Part shown: piece after piece, positions 20,252 to 31,360 of the stretch
Position numbering within the stretch: position 1 is the stretch's first letter
Layout: each line of letters begins with the position of its first letter
Source of the DNA: Hyphomonas chukchiensis
Lineage (GTDB): Bacteria > Pseudomonadota > Alphaproteobacteria > Caulobacterales > Hyphomonadaceae
Direction of reading: 5' to 3'
Length of the DNA: 64,000 nucleotides
NCBI RefSeq assembly: GCF_000682695.1
Contig: NZ_AWFG01000013.1
Span: 1-64,000 of the forward strand
The notes under the pieces: generated by a model
Databases searched by the model: none
Seen by the model: only the letters and a program-made list of their open reading frames with translations
What the model was told of the DNA's origin: nothing
Made by a program: the position numbers and the translations under genes

Positions 20252-21934
20252 CTACATATTCGGGTAGGCAGGGCCGCCGCCGCCTTCAGGCACGGTCCAG
20301 GTAATGTTCTGGTTCGGGTCCTTGATATCGCACGTCTTGCAGTGAATGCAGTTCTGCGCGTTGATCTGGAACTTGAGGTCAGCCCCCTCCCCGATCCACT
20401 CGTAGACACCTGCCGGGCAGTAGCGCGCCGAAGGCCCGGCATAGACGTCATGCTCGGACGCTTTCTGCAGTGCCATGTCCTTGACGATCAGGTGGCACGG
20501 CTGGTCCTCGCCATGGAATGTGTTGGTGAAGGAGACGTTCGTGAGTTTGTCGAAGCTGAGCACACCATCGGGTTTTGGATAGGCGATTGGCTTGTAATCC
20601 TTGGCAGGCTTCAGCGACGCCGCATCCGTCTTGCCGTGTTTCAGCGTTGGCAGGAAACCGAACCCCATCAGCGAGCGCAGCCACATGTCCGGCACACCGA
20701 TCATGGCGCCGATCATGGTGCCGAAGCGCGACATCAGCGGCTTCATGTTGCGCACCGTCGAGAGATCCTTCTGCACCCAGCTGGAGTGCATCGCATCATC
20801 ATATTCGGTCATCTCGTCGCCCGAACGGCCAGCCTGCAGGGCAGCAAACACCGACTCGGCGCCGAGCATGCCGGTCTTCATGGCATTGTGCGTTCCCTTG
20901 ATGCGCGGCAGGTTCACGAAACCGGCACAGCAACCAATCAGCGCGCCGCCCGGGAAGCTGAGCTTCGGAATGGACTGCAGGCCGCCCGAAGTGATCGCAC
21001 GGGCGCCATAGGCCACGCGCTTGCCGCCTTCGAGATAGCGGCGGATGTCGGGGTGGTGCTTGTAGCGCTGGAATTCCTGGTAAGGCGCCAGATAGGGGTT
21101 CTTGTAATTCAGGTGGACAACATAGCCGACCGAGACGAAGGGCTCGCCATTGTCGCGGAAGTGGTAGAGGAAGCCGCCGCCATTGCCGTCCTTGTCCTGG
21201 ACAGGCCAGCCAAACGAGTGCTGGACGAGACCGTCGACGAAAATCTCTTCCGGCACGGACCACACTTCCTTGAGGCCGATGCCGAATTTCTGCGGGTCGC
21301 AATCGGCCTGCAGGTTGAACTGGTTCATGATCTGCTTGGTCAGCGAGCCGCGCGCGCCTTCGGCGAACAGCACATATTTCCCAAGCAGTTCCATGCCGGG
21401 CTCATAATCGGCCTTCTTCTGGCCGTCTGCACCGATGCCCATGACACCGGCCACGACACCGCGCACGACGCCTTCGGCGTCATAGACGACTTCAGAAGCG
21501 GCAAAGCCCGGATAGATTTCCACGCCCAGCGCTTCGGCCTCACGGCCCAGCCAGCGGCAGACATTCGCGAGCGAGCCAGCATAGCAGCCATGGTTGCTCA
21601 TCAGCGGCGGGAAAGGCAGCCAGCCGAGCTCGGCCGAGCCATTCTCGCCGAGCAGCTTGTAGCGGTCGATCTTCACCTCTGTCTTCAGCGGACAATCGCT
21701 ATTGTTGCGCCAGTCAGGCAGCAACTCGTCGAGCGCCTTCGGGTCGAGCACGATGCCCGACAGGATGTGCGCGCCGATCTCGCCGCCTTTTTCCAGAACG
21801 ACGACCGAAAGGTCCTCGCCTTTCTCATTGGCAAGCTGCTTGAATCGGATCGCTGCCGAGAGCCCGGCCGGGCCGCCGCCGACGATGACCAGATCATATT
21901 CCATCGACTCGCGCTGCGGGGCGTCATCAGCCAT
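20252..21934 (-). CDS. Electron transfer flavoprotein-ubiquinone oxidoreductase
   Basis: 560 residues, the standard ETF-QO length. The FAD-binding motif VIVGGGPAGLSAA sits near residues 16-28, and the C-terminal ferredoxin-like domain carries the four [4Fe-4S] cysteines (YCPAGVYEW, then NCIHCKTCDIKDP). The enzyme passes electrons from reduced ETF (fatty-acid and amino-acid dehydrogenases) to ubiquinone at the inner membrane. It is monocistronic with its own terminator and divergent from the UDG gene. Confidence 0.97.
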   Translation of the reverse strand: MADDAPQRESMEYDLVIVGGGPAGLSAAIRFKQLANEKGEDLSVVVLEKGGEIGAHILSGIVLDPKALDELLPDWRNNSDCPLKTEVKIDRYKLLGENGSAELGWLPFPPLMSNHGCYAGSLANVCRWLGREAEALGVEIYPGFAASEVVYDAEGVVRGVVAGVMGIGADGQKKADYEPGMELLGKYVLFAEGARGSLTKQIMNQFNLQADCDPQKFGIGLKEVWSVPEEIFVDGLVQHSFGWPVQDKDGNGGGFLYHFRDNGEPFVSVGYVVHLNYKNPYLAPYQEFQRYKHHPDIRRYLEGGKRVAYGARAITSGGLQSIPKLSFPGGALIGCCAGFVNLPRIKGTHNAMKTGMLGAESVFAALQAGRSGDEMTEYDDAMHSSWVQKDLSTVRNMKPLMSRFGTMIGAMIGVPDMWLRSLMGFGFLPTLKHGKTDAASLKPAKDYKPIAYPKPDGVLSFDKLTNVSFTNTFHGEDQPCHLIVKDMALQKASEHDVYAGPSARYCPAGVYEWIGEGADLKFQINAQNCIHCKTCDIKDPNQNITWTVPEGGGGPAYPNM

Positions 21935-22026
21935 TGGTAACTCCTCATTTTGGCGTGTAGGATACCGCCGTATATTTCAAACATTAAGCAATTACAGCCT
22001 GTTTCAAGAAGGTCCAGAGCGTCGCA

Positions 22027-22830
22027 ATGTCCGCCCCTACGTCAACCGCAGCCCTTCAGGCCCTGACCGAGTGGTGGCAGGACATGGGCGTGGAAGTCGA
22101 TTCGGCCCGCATTGACGCGCTGATGCGCGAGATAAAGCCACGCCAAAACCCGTCAAACACCCCCGCCAAACCCGACACTCCCCAAGCGAAACCCATGCAG
22201 CGCCGCTCTCGCGCACCCAGGAATTGGGTCACGGAAGCCGAAACAGCTGCTGCCGCCGCCGATTCGCTCGACGCGCTGAAGGCGGCCATCGAGGCTTTCG
22301 AGGGCTGCCCCCTGAAATCTTCCTGTGAAAACACGGTCGTATTTGACGGCGTGCAGGGCGCAGACCTGATGGTGATTGGCGAAGGCCCGGGAGCCGAAGA
22401 GGACCGACGCGGCCTGCCTTTCATCGGCAAGGCCGGGCAGCTGCTCGACAAGATGCTGGCGGCCATCAATCGCTCGCGGGCCGAGAACACGTTCATCACC
22501 AATGTCACCTACTGGCGCCCGCCGGGGAACCGGAACCCGGAAGACGAGGAACTCGACGTATGCCGCCCCTTCGTCGAACGGATGATCGTGCTGGGCAAGC
22601 CCAAGCTGATCATCGCAGCGGGCGGTGTTCCGGCCAAGGCCTTGCTGGGCAAGAGCGATGGCATCATGCGCCTGCGCGGCACCGAACATGTCTTTCAAAC
22701 GCAAGACGGGACCAGCATTCCGCTGATCCCGATCCTGCACCCGGCCTATTTGCTCCGCCGCCCCCAGGACAAGTCCCGCGCCTGGCGGGACCTGTTGCTG
22801 GTGGAGCAGCGGCTCAAAGAGCTCGCCTGA
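22027..22830 (+). CDS. Uracil-DNA glycosylase, family 4 (Fe-S type)
   Basis: 267 residues. Motif A GEGPGAEEDRRGLPFIGKAG and the C-terminal ILHPAYLLRRP motif are those of family 4 UDGs, which remove uracil from DNA. GCPLKSSC and later cysteines could ligate the [4Fe-4S] cluster. About 85 N-terminal residues form a proline-rich extension before the catalytic domain, as in many alphaproteobacterial members. No LexA box was seen upstream. The stop TGA abuts the stop of the convergent hemerythrin gene. Confidence 0.9.
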   Translation: MSAPTSTAALQALTEWWQDMGVEVDSARIDALMREIKPRQNPSNTPAKPDTPQAKPMQRRSRAPRNWVTEAETAAAAADSLDALKAAIEAFEGCPLKSSCENTVVFDGVQGADLMVIGEGPGAEEDRRGLPFIGKAGQLLDKMLAAINRSRAENTFITNVTYWRPPGNRNPEDEELDVCRPFVERMIVLGKPKLIIAAGGVPAKALLGKSDGIMRLRGTEHVFQTQDGTSIPLIPILHPAYLLRRPQDKSRAWRDLLLVEQRLKELA

Positions 22831-23307
22831 CTATTCCTCCATTTCCTCTTCGACTTTCTTGTCGACGAGGCCGCGTTCTTTCTTCTTACGCGTGTCGAAC
22901 TTGTCCGCCATTTCACCTGAGGAATCCGCGCCCAGCACCTTGCGGGCGGTCGCAAAGATCTCTTCTTCTTCCTCTTTCATGTGGTGCTCATAGCGTTCGC
23001 GCATCGTCTTGAAGCGCGTCAGCCAGCCCGGCGAACTGAAATCCATGTCTTCGATATCCTGAATCATCTCGTCGACTTCATGGTGCTCTGAAACGGAGTG
23101 GCGTGCCTTGGGCTGGCCTTTCGAGTCTTCCATCAACGGGGCGTAGAAGGCTTCCTCTTCGGCAGCAGCGTGCGCGCCGATATCATAGTAGAATGTCTTC
23201 CAGAGTTTCCGGCGCTCGTCGCTGTCGCCGGACGTCTCGGCGAGGCTCGCGAGCATGTCGCGCTGGCGGTCATGGTCAGATTTGAGACGGTCATAGATGC
23301 TGGTCAT
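22831..23307 (-). CDS. Hemerythrin HHE-domain protein
   Basis: 158 residues. Histidines and acidic residues occur in the expected four-helix pattern: DHDRQRDML, IGAHAAAEEEAFY, SEHHEVDEMI and EHHMKEEEEEIF, which ligate a di-iron centre. Such proteins bind oxygen, NO or iron. ATG 23307 was chosen because AAGGAAA lies 7 bases upstream. The lysine- and glutamate-rich C-terminal tail (DTRKKKERGLVDKK) lies outside the fold. Confidence 0.88.
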   Translation of the reverse strand: MTSIYDRLKSDHDRQRDMLASLAETSGDSDERRKLWKTFYYDIGAHAAAEEEAFYAPLMEDSKGQPKARHSVSEHHEVDEMIQDIEDMDFSSPGWLTRFKTMRERYEHHMKEEEEEIFATARKVLGADSSGEMADKFDTRKKKERGLVDKKVEEEMEE

Positions 23308-23398
23308 GTGCGTTTTCCTTGTGCATTGGGGATTGGACATGGAACGCAGCTGACCCAAGAGAGTTCCTGATATCACAAGCGCCTGCTAGGGATTTCCA

Positions 23399-24082
23399 AT
23401 GCCCGCTCCCCTTTCCGTCATTATTCCCACACTGAACGCCGCCTATGACCTGCCGCTATGTCTCGAAAGCCTGATGCCAGGGCTTGAGTCCGGGCTGATC
23501 CGCGAGGTCATTGTGTGCGATGCCTTTTCCGAAGACGGAACAGAGGCCATAGCTCAGGCGTCCGGGGCCACCTATATCGCGACAGCAAAGGGCCGAGGCC
23601 GGCAGCTGATTGCCGGAACCGAAGCCGCACGCGGCGACTGGTTCCTGTTCCTCCATGCCGACACCATCCTGTCGCGCGAGTGGGCCGAGCGCGTTTCTGA
23701 CCATATTCGTGATCGTCCCGGTCATGCTGGCGCCTTCCGTCTCAAGTATCGCTCCGACGACAAGCGTGCGCGCTGGCTGGAATCGCGCGCCAACCGCCGC
23801 GCGCGGTGGCTCGGCTTGCCCTATGGCGATCAGGGCCTGCTGATCTCGCGCGAGCTTTATGACGATGTGGGCGGCTTCCCGGATGTGCGCCTGATGGAAG
23901 ACGTCATGATCGTGCGGGCTGTCGGCAAGAACAGGCTGAGCTTCCTAGACGCAGAAGCGCGCACTTCGGCCGTGAAGTATGAGCGCGATGGCTGGCGCCG
24001 CCGCGCGTGGAAGAATTCCTGGATGCTGGCGCGTTTCCTTCTGGGCGTCAGCCCGGACAAGCTCGCCAAGGAATATACCTAG
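23399..24082 (+). CDS. Family 2 glycosyltransferase (TIGR04283-like)
   Basis: 227 residues. The GT-A start PLSVIIPTLNAAYDLPLCLE and the metal-binding FLFLHADT are typical of family 2. The short length and the second gene 600 bases downstream (DUF2064) match the TIGR04283/TIGR04282 pair, often annotated as arsenosugar-biosynthesis glycosyltransferases. That name is transferred from a family and not evidence of arsenic chemistry here. Its TAG shares CTAG with the convergent lipoprotein. Confidence 0.85.
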   Translation: MPAPLSVIIPTLNAAYDLPLCLESLMPGLESGLIREVIVCDAFSEDGTEAIAQASGATYIATAKGRGRQLIAGTEAARGDWFLFLHADTILSREWAERVSDHIRDRPGHAGAFRLKYRSDDKRARWLESRANRRARWLGLPYGDQGLLISRELYDDVGGFPDVRLMEDVMIVRAVGKNRLSFLDAEARTSAVKYERDGWRRRAWKNSWMLARFLLGVSPDKLAKEYT

Positions 24083-24615
24083 TCTTCGGTCCAGAATGCT
24101 TCCGTGCCGAAATCCTCGCCATGGGCAGCGATCAGATAGGCCTTGAAGGCGGCAAGGTCGCTCACGCGGCAGGAATAGTTGTCCACGCGTTCGAGCCCAT
24201 ATTTCGTCAACATCTCAGCCTCGGTGTCATTGCACGCGGGCATCGCGAACTCGTAGGTTGGCACATGTGTGGCTGCGCCCGCGCGAATATGGGCGACGAG
24301 ATAGTGGTAACTGACCTCCGGCTCATCACGCATCTCGACCTCGGCGAGATAGACCGGGTTCGTGTCCTCCGCTCTCAGCACCTGGAAGCGCACGCGCAGC
24401 GGCTTTTCCTCGGCCTCTTCCCGTGGCGGGGTTATCTCATAGACGCCGTCTTCACCGACCATCACATTGCGACAATCGTCAGCGAGGCAGAGGACAACGC
24501 CATCATACGGCAAATTGACTTGCTCGCCGGGCGGGATCAGCGGCACTTCGCTGTAAAAGCAGGCAGAGAGCGCTGCGAGACTCGCCAGAGCTGTCAGGAT
24601 ACGAAACGGGACCAT
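24079..24615 (-). CDS. Putative lipoprotein of unknown function
   Basis: 178 residues. MVPFRILTALASLAALSAC is a signal peptide with lipobox LSAC. The mature protein contains YDGVVLCLADDCRNVMVGE and C-terminal cysteines (MPACND, NYSCRV), and no family was recognised. ATG 24615 is preceded by GGAGGGAGAAAG. An open frame extends upstream but would put the signal peptide in the middle of the protein. Confidence 0.72.
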   Translation of the reverse strand: MVPFRILTALASLAALSACFYSEVPLIPPGEQVNLPYDGVVLCLADDCRNVMVGEDGVYEITPPREEAEEKPLRVRFQVLRAEDTNPVYLAEVEMRDEPEVSYHYLVAHIRAGAATHVPTYEFAMPACNDTEAEMLTKYGLERVDNYSCRVSDLAAFKAYLIAAHGEDFGTEAFWTED

Positions 24616-24678
24616 GAACTTTCTCCCTCCACTGAATTCCAGCTTTCCTCTGGTTAGGGTCGAAAGTAAGGCCAAGCG

Positions 24679-25278
24679 ATGACAAAAGCGACCCTGCTCA
24701 TCTATGCTAAACCGCCCCGCATGGGCCTTGCCAAGACGCGGCTGGCTGCCGGCCTCGGCCTCACCGAAGCGCGCCGTGTGGCGCACTTTACCCTCGCACG
24801 TACGATGCGGACTGCGCGCAGCGGATACTGGACACCCCTTCTCTACACCGCACCTGATAGCGCCCTGGACGATAGCATTGGCGGTCTCTGGCCAGCCACC
24901 CTGACACGTCGTAGCCAGGGGCATGGCGGGCTGACCGAGCGCCTCGACAAGGGGCTTGCCGAAGCGCGGTCTGGCCCGGTCCTGTTCATCGGCGCCGACG
25001 CTCCGGACCTGTCACCAGCCCTCTTGCGAGCTGCCATCCGCACGCTGCAGACCCACGATGCTGTATTCGGCCCGGCGCGGGATGGCGGCTTCTGGCTGTT
25101 CGGCCTCAACAAGGGCCCGCGTACCCGGTCGCCGTTCGGCAAGGTGCGCTGGTCAGGGCCGCACGCGATGGAAGACGTGTGGGGAAACCTTCCACCGCAT
25201 GCGCGTGTCGGTCTTCTGCCCATGCTGATTGATATTGATGAGGCAAATGACTGGCATGCGTGGAATGCAGTCCGCTGA
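24679..25278 (+). CDS. DUF2064 / TIGR04282-type nucleotidyltransferase-like protein
   Basis: 199 residues. The N-terminus LLIYAKPPRMGLAKTRLAAG and the central VLFIGADAPDLSPALL are the hallmarks of DUF2064, a GT-A/CofC-like fold. It probably forms a functional pair with the family 2 glycosyltransferase just upstream, despite the intervening antisense lipoprotein. Substrate unknown. Confidence 0.85.
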   Translation: MTKATLLIYAKPPRMGLAKTRLAAGLGLTEARRVAHFTLARTMRTARSGYWTPLLYTAPDSALDDSIGGLWPATLTRRSQGHGGLTERLDKGLAEARSGPVLFIGADAPDLSPALLRAAIRTLQTHDAVFGPARDGGFWLFGLNKGPRTRSPFGKVRWSGPHAMEDVWGNLPPHARVGLLPMLIDIDEANDWHAWNAVR

Positions 25279-25359
25279 GCAGTGAAATTAATTTATGTTA
25301 TCGCTTGAGCGCGTGAATGCCTGTGGATTAACCTCTGATTTCACACGTTAGGGGACAGC

Positions 25360-25764
25360 ATGTACCGGCTTATCTATATCAGCTCCGCGTCCGAAGATAT
25401 TTCCGCAACGGACATTCGGGATATCCTTACAACCGCTGTGTCCAATAACCGGGATATGGAGATCACAGGCCTGTTGATGTACAACGGACTGAACTTCATG
25501 CAGGTGCTTGAAGGCAAGCGGGACGATATCGAACCCCTCTTCGAGAAGATCTCCAATGATAAGCGGCATGTGTCTGTCGCCTCCATTCTTCAGGGCGATG
25601 CCGACACGCGGATTTTTGCGCCATGGGCCATGCTGTTCAAGAAGGTGAAACCTGAAACGGCTGAAGATGATGTGCCTGAGGTGACCATGTCCGAAATCAT
25701 GGCGCTCGACATGCCGGACAACGTGCGCACGATCATCAAGAATTTCGACAACCTGTTGGGCTGA
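25360..25764 (+). CDS. BLUF-domain blue-light photoreceptor (stand-alone)
   Basis: 134 residues: a complete BLUF domain (about 1-95) plus a helical C-terminal cap, with no output domain. The flavin-site residues are all present: Tyr6 (LIYIS), Asn30 (NN), Gln48 (FMQVLEG), Trp89 and Met91 (PWAM). It should bind FAD and undergo the light-induced hydrogen-bond switch. Short BLUF proteins signal by protein-protein contact. AGGGGACAGC lies before ATG 25360. A second BLUF gene lies at 61785-62213. Confidence 0.93.
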   Translation: MYRLIYISSASEDISATDIRDILTTAVSNNRDMEITGLLMYNGLNFMQVLEGKRDDIEPLFEKISNDKRHVSVASILQGDADTRIFAPWAMLFKKVKPETAEDDVPEVTMSEIMALDMPDNVRTIIKNFDNLLG

Positions 25765-25810
25765 TGACACCAGCCTGAATCCACAGGTTCTACGCATTAC
25801 CTCCAAATAT

Positions 25811-25825
25811 GTTCTTGTTTTGTTC
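25811..25825 (+). promoter_or_regulatory. Alphaproteobacterial LexA (SOS) box
   Basis: GTTC-N7-GTTC is exact here (GTTCTTGTTTTGTTC), the direct-repeat LexA operator of alphaproteobacteria. It lies 25 bases before the chosen start of the radical SAM gene, a normal place for an SOS operator overlapping a promoter. Confidence 0.75.
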
Positions 25826-25850
25826 TTGCTCTTGTGGGCACATGAGCCCC

Positions 25851-26984
25851 ATGAGGACAGGACAGAAACTCAAGCCTACGGGCCGCGTGACGCTGATCGA
25901 CACGCAGCAGGCCGTCGAACGGTCTGACCAGCGCGGGCGCGGCGCAGTGTCCAACCAGACTGGCCGGTTCGAGCCCGAAACGCGTCACACCTTCGATGAC
26001 GGCTGGGATACTGTCGAAGAGGCAGCCGCCCGTATCGACACGACGCTGACGCGTGAAGCGGCCAAGACGATCATCACCTTCAACAAGTCACCCGACATTT
26101 CGTTTGACCGTTCGATCAACCCCTACCGGGGCTGTGAGCATGGATGCATCTATTGTTTCGCCCGGCCCAGCCATGCCTATGGCGGCCTCTCTGCCGGGCT
26201 TGATTTCGAAAGCAGGCTCTTCTTCAAACCGAACGCGCCGGAATTGCTGAAGCGGGAATTGTCCCGCCCCGGCTATCGCCCTCGCTCAATCGCGCTGGGC
26301 ATCAACACCGATGCCTTCCAGCCGGTGGAACGCGAATTGGGACTGACGCGCGAACTGCTGAAAATCCTGTCGGACTATCGCCACCCCGTCAGCCTCCTTA
26401 CCAAATCCTCCCTGATAGAACGTGATATCGACCTGATGGCGCCCATGGCAGAAGCAGGGCTGCTGCGCGTCGGCGTCTCGATCACCACGCTGGATCGCAC
26501 CCTCGCGCGCAAGATGGAGCCGCGCGCGGCAACGCCCTCACGGCGGCTGCAGACCATCCGCGCGCTTTCGGACGCGGGCATACCGGTAACGGTCATGACC
26601 GCCCCCATCATTCCCGGGCTGACCGACCATGAGATCGAGCACCTCCTGGAGGCCGCCGCTGAACATGGGGCCACAGGCGCCGGCTATGTTCTGCTGCGCC
26701 TGCCGCATGAGATAAAGGACCTCTTCCATGAATGGCTGGTGACCCACGTGCCTGATCGCGCGGCGAAAGTGATCAACACGATCCGCGAAATGCGGGGCGG
26801 CAAGGATTATGATGCCCGCTGGTTTGAGCGCGGCAGCGGGCGTGGTCCCGTTGCGCAGATAATTTCGCAGCGCTTTGCCCGGGAGACCCGGCGGCTTGGC
26901 CTCGACACGCCCCGCCCCGCGTTGCGAACAGACCTGTTCCAGCCACCGGTCGCTCCAAATGGCCAGCTGCGGTTTGGTTTTTGA
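25851..26984 (+). CDS. SplB-like radical SAM protein (PA0069 family)
   Basis: 377 residues. The radical SAM cluster motif CEHGCIYC (C-x3-C-x2-C) occurs in NPYRGCEHGCIYCFARP, the pattern of the PA0069/spore-photoproduct-lyase-like family. The upstream RGRGAVSNQTGRFEP segment is family-typical. The exact reaction is unknown for this family, though relatives repair or process DNA. ATG 25851 was chosen because the frame upstream is cysteine-rich and overlaps the LexA box; ATG 25842 is an alternative. Confidence 0.9.
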   Translation: MRTGQKLKPTGRVTLIDTQQAVERSDQRGRGAVSNQTGRFEPETRHTFDDGWDTVEEAAARIDTTLTREAAKTIITFNKSPDISFDRSINPYRGCEHGCIYCFARPSHAYGGLSAGLDFESRLFFKPNAPELLKRELSRPGYRPRSIALGINTDAFQPVERELGLTRELLKILSDYRHPVSLLTKSSLIERDIDLMAPMAEAGLLRVGVSITTLDRTLARKMEPRAATPSRRLQTIRALSDAGIPVTVMTAPIIPGLTDHEIEHLLEAAAEHGATGAGYVLLRLPHEIKDLFHEWLVTHVPDRAAKVINTIREMRGGKDYDARWFERGSGRGPVAQIISQRFARETRRLGLDTPRPALRTDLFQPPVAPNGQLRFGF

Positions 26985-29302
<2,318 letters not shown>

Positions 29303-29344
29303 GTGTGCCTTTTCCTCGCCACCAAGCCGTGCTTGTCTTGGGGA

Positions 29345-29917
29345 ATGGTAACAAGATCAACCCTGGACCCCATTGAAGAGGCACGCGCCCGAGTTCGGCT
29401 GCGCTATCTGCGCGCCCGCAAGGTCCATCCCGGCATCTCGCAGATCGGCCTGGCCGCCGAGCGCCTGACGCGCAAGTCAGGGGCAAAGAAACTGCCCGCC
29501 GTGCAGATCCTGCAGCGCCGCTGGCGGGAAATCGTCGGCGAGAAGCTCTATCCCTTCTGCCGCCCGGAGAGGATTACCGGCGGCAAGGACGGCCGCGTGC
29601 TGACTCTGCGCGTCATTCCGCAGGCCGCACCTCTGGTGCAGCACCAGGCCGAGACGATCCGCCAGCGCGTCTCGGTATCGGCAGGCGGCGACATCGTTGC
29701 GATCAAGATCGTGCAGGGCGCCCTGACGACCAGCGAGCCCGCCGCGCCGCGCCGCAAGAAGCGCCCCCTTACCGCAGCAGAGCGGCAGGCCCTCGAAGCG
29801 CGGACCGCCGGCATTCAGGATTCCAGCCTGCGCGCAGCGATTGTTGCGCTGGGCGCAGCTGTGCTAACCGCAGACGACTCCGATACTTCCACCCCGGACT
29901 CGCGTCCGGCCACGTAG
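29345..29917 (+). CDS. DciA-like protein (DUF721)
   Basis: 190 residues. The core VQILQRRWREIVGEKLYPFC and RVLTLRVIPQAAPLVQHQ match the DUF721/DciA fold, whose members help load the replicative helicase DnaB in bacteria lacking DnaC. The C-terminus is a charged, probably disordered tail. ATG 29345 has GGGG close upstream and is the first ATG after the mutY promoter space. Neighbours (mutY, smc, ccrM) fit a role in DNA maintenance. Confidence 0.8.
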   Translation: MVTRSTLDPIEEARARVRLRYLRARKVHPGISQIGLAAERLTRKSGAKKLPAVQILQRRWREIVGEKLYPFCRPERITGGKDGRVLTLRVIPQAAPLVQHQAETIRQRVSVSAGGDIVAIKIVQGALTTSEPAAPRRKKRPLTAAERQALEARTAGIQDSSLRAAIVALGAAVLTADDSDTSTPDSRPAT

Positions 29918-29943
29918 ACCTCCTGTCCTGAAGGCCCGTTTCA

Positions 29944-30609
29944 ATGTCTCTGATTCCTCGCCCGTCCGCACTTGTCACGGCTCTTGCTTTCCTTATCGCC
30001 GCCTGCGGCAATGCAACCGGAGATGCCGCAAAGCCAGCGCCCACTGAAGCGCCTGCCGCGCCAGCCATACTGGGGCACATCAAGGGCGCCGCCGACGCGC
30101 CGCTGACCGTCATCGAATATGCCTCGCCGACCTGCTCGCACTGCAAGCATTTCCACGACGATGTCATGCCGACGGTCGAAGAAAAGTTCATCGCCACGGG
30201 CAAAGTAAAGTTCATCTTCCGGGAATATCCGCTGAACGATATCGACGTTGTTGCCTATGCGATGGCCAACTGCGCCGGCGAGGACAAATTTTTTGACGTG
30301 CTGGATGACCTGTTTGAGCACCAGCAGGACATCTTCGATGCCTCCAAGTCCGGGACGATCAAGCAAATCCTCCTCGATATCGCTGCGCGACACGGCATCG
30401 CGGACGAAAAAGCCTTTGATGCCTGCACGGTAAACCGGGCAATCCGCCAGCGCATTGCAGACACGATCATGACCGGCGACACTTTCGGCGTGCACGCTAC
30501 GCCGACGTTTGTGGTCAACGGACAGGTCAAACCAGCTGATCAGGACGCCCGCTCCGGCGAAACATTCGAGGCCTATCTGAACGGCGAACTGGCCAAGCTG
30601 TCTGAATAG
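29944..30609 (+). CDS. DsbA-family thioredoxin-fold lipoprotein, copy 1
   Basis: 221 residues. A hydrophobic N-terminus ends in the lipobox FLIAAC (Cys about 20). The thioredoxin-like DsbA fold has active site CSHC in YASPTCSHCKHFH and the cis-proline loop in HATPTFVVNG. It should be a periplasmic thiol-disulfide oxidoreductase anchored to a membrane. It is a paralogue of the next gene, in tandem, and both precede smc. Confidence 0.88.
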   Translation: MSLIPRPSALVTALAFLIAACGNATGDAAKPAPTEAPAAPAILGHIKGAADAPLTVIEYASPTCSHCKHFHDDVMPTVEEKFIATGKVKFIFREYPLNDIDVVAYAMANCAGEDKFFDVLDDLFEHQQDIFDASKSGTIKQILLDIAARHGIADEKAFDACTVNRAIRQRIADTIMTGDTFGVHATPTFVVNGQVKPADQDARSGETFEAYLNGELAKLSE

Positions 30610-30673
30610 GCGGCTCGGCACACAGCATTAACGATTTGGCAACCAACCCGACTCAATTCTTAACGCGAAGGTT

Positions 30674-31345
30674 ATGATGATGGAACGCATCTCCAGACGA
30701 ACCGCTTTGGCCGCCGTTTCGGCGTTGGCTCTTGCTGCCTGTGGCGGCAGCGACGATAGCGCAACGAGCCCCAAGAAGACCGGAAACGACCCGGCCGCGA
30801 TCGGACACGTTGTCGGTTCGGCTGATGCGCCCGTGACATTTATCGAATACGCTTCACCCACCTGCCCGGCCTGCAAGTATTTCCACGACTCTGTCCTGCC
30901 GGAGATCACCGAGAAATACATCTCCACAGGTAAAGTCCGCATGGTCTACCGGGAATATCCGGTTCACGACATCGACGTGCCCGCCTACGCGATGGCGCTG
31001 TGCGCAGGCGACGACAAGTTCTTTGCCGTGCTGGACGACATGTTTGAACACCAGTCCGGCATCACCGATGCGGCCCGCAATGGCGTGCTGAAAGCGGCGC
31101 TGGTCGCGATTGGCGAGCGCCACGGGATCGCCGACGAAGCCGCTTTCGATGCTTGTATGGCGGATGAGACCATTCGGAACCGCCTGAAGGCGACATATGA
31201 CGAAGCCCAGAAAGACGGCGTCGACAGCACCCCGACATTCATTTTCAACGGCCAGGTGTCTCGCTTCGAAGGTGACATCCGCACGGTCGAAGGCTTTTCA
31301 GCGAAGCTTGATTCCTTGCTCGCTGGCGACACGGCAGGACAATAA
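30674..31345 (+). CDS. DsbA-family thioredoxin-fold lipoprotein, copy 2
   Basis: 223 residues. Active site CPAC in YASPTCPACKYFH and cis-Pro in TPTFIFNG. The N-terminus ISRRTALAAVSALALAAC has twin arginines and a lipobox, so Tat-type export of a lipoprotein is possible. Three ATGs occur in a row (30674, 30677, 30680); GAAGG spacing favours the third. It arose by tandem duplication with copy 1, but the active-site dipeptide differs (PA against SH), which changes redox potential in this family. Confidence 0.88.
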   Translation: MMMERISRRTALAAVSALALAACGGSDDSATSPKKTGNDPAAIGHVVGSADAPVTFIEYASPTCPACKYFHDSVLPEITEKYISTGKVRMVYREYPVHDIDVPAYAMALCAGDDKFFAVLDDMFEHQSGITDAARNGVLKAALVAIGERHGIADEAAFDACMADETIRNRLKATYDEAQKDGVDSTPTFIFNGQVSRFEGDIRTVEGFSAKLDSLLAGDTAGQ

Positions 31346-31360
31346 GGATATGAGGCCGGC

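Noticed and set aside
20249-21940. Long plus-strand open frame (about 563 codons)
   Set aside because: Antisense to the complete ETF-QO gene.
24616-24924. N-terminal extension of the minus-strand lipoprotein
   Set aside because: Would bury the signal peptide inside the protein and overlap the DUF2064 gene.
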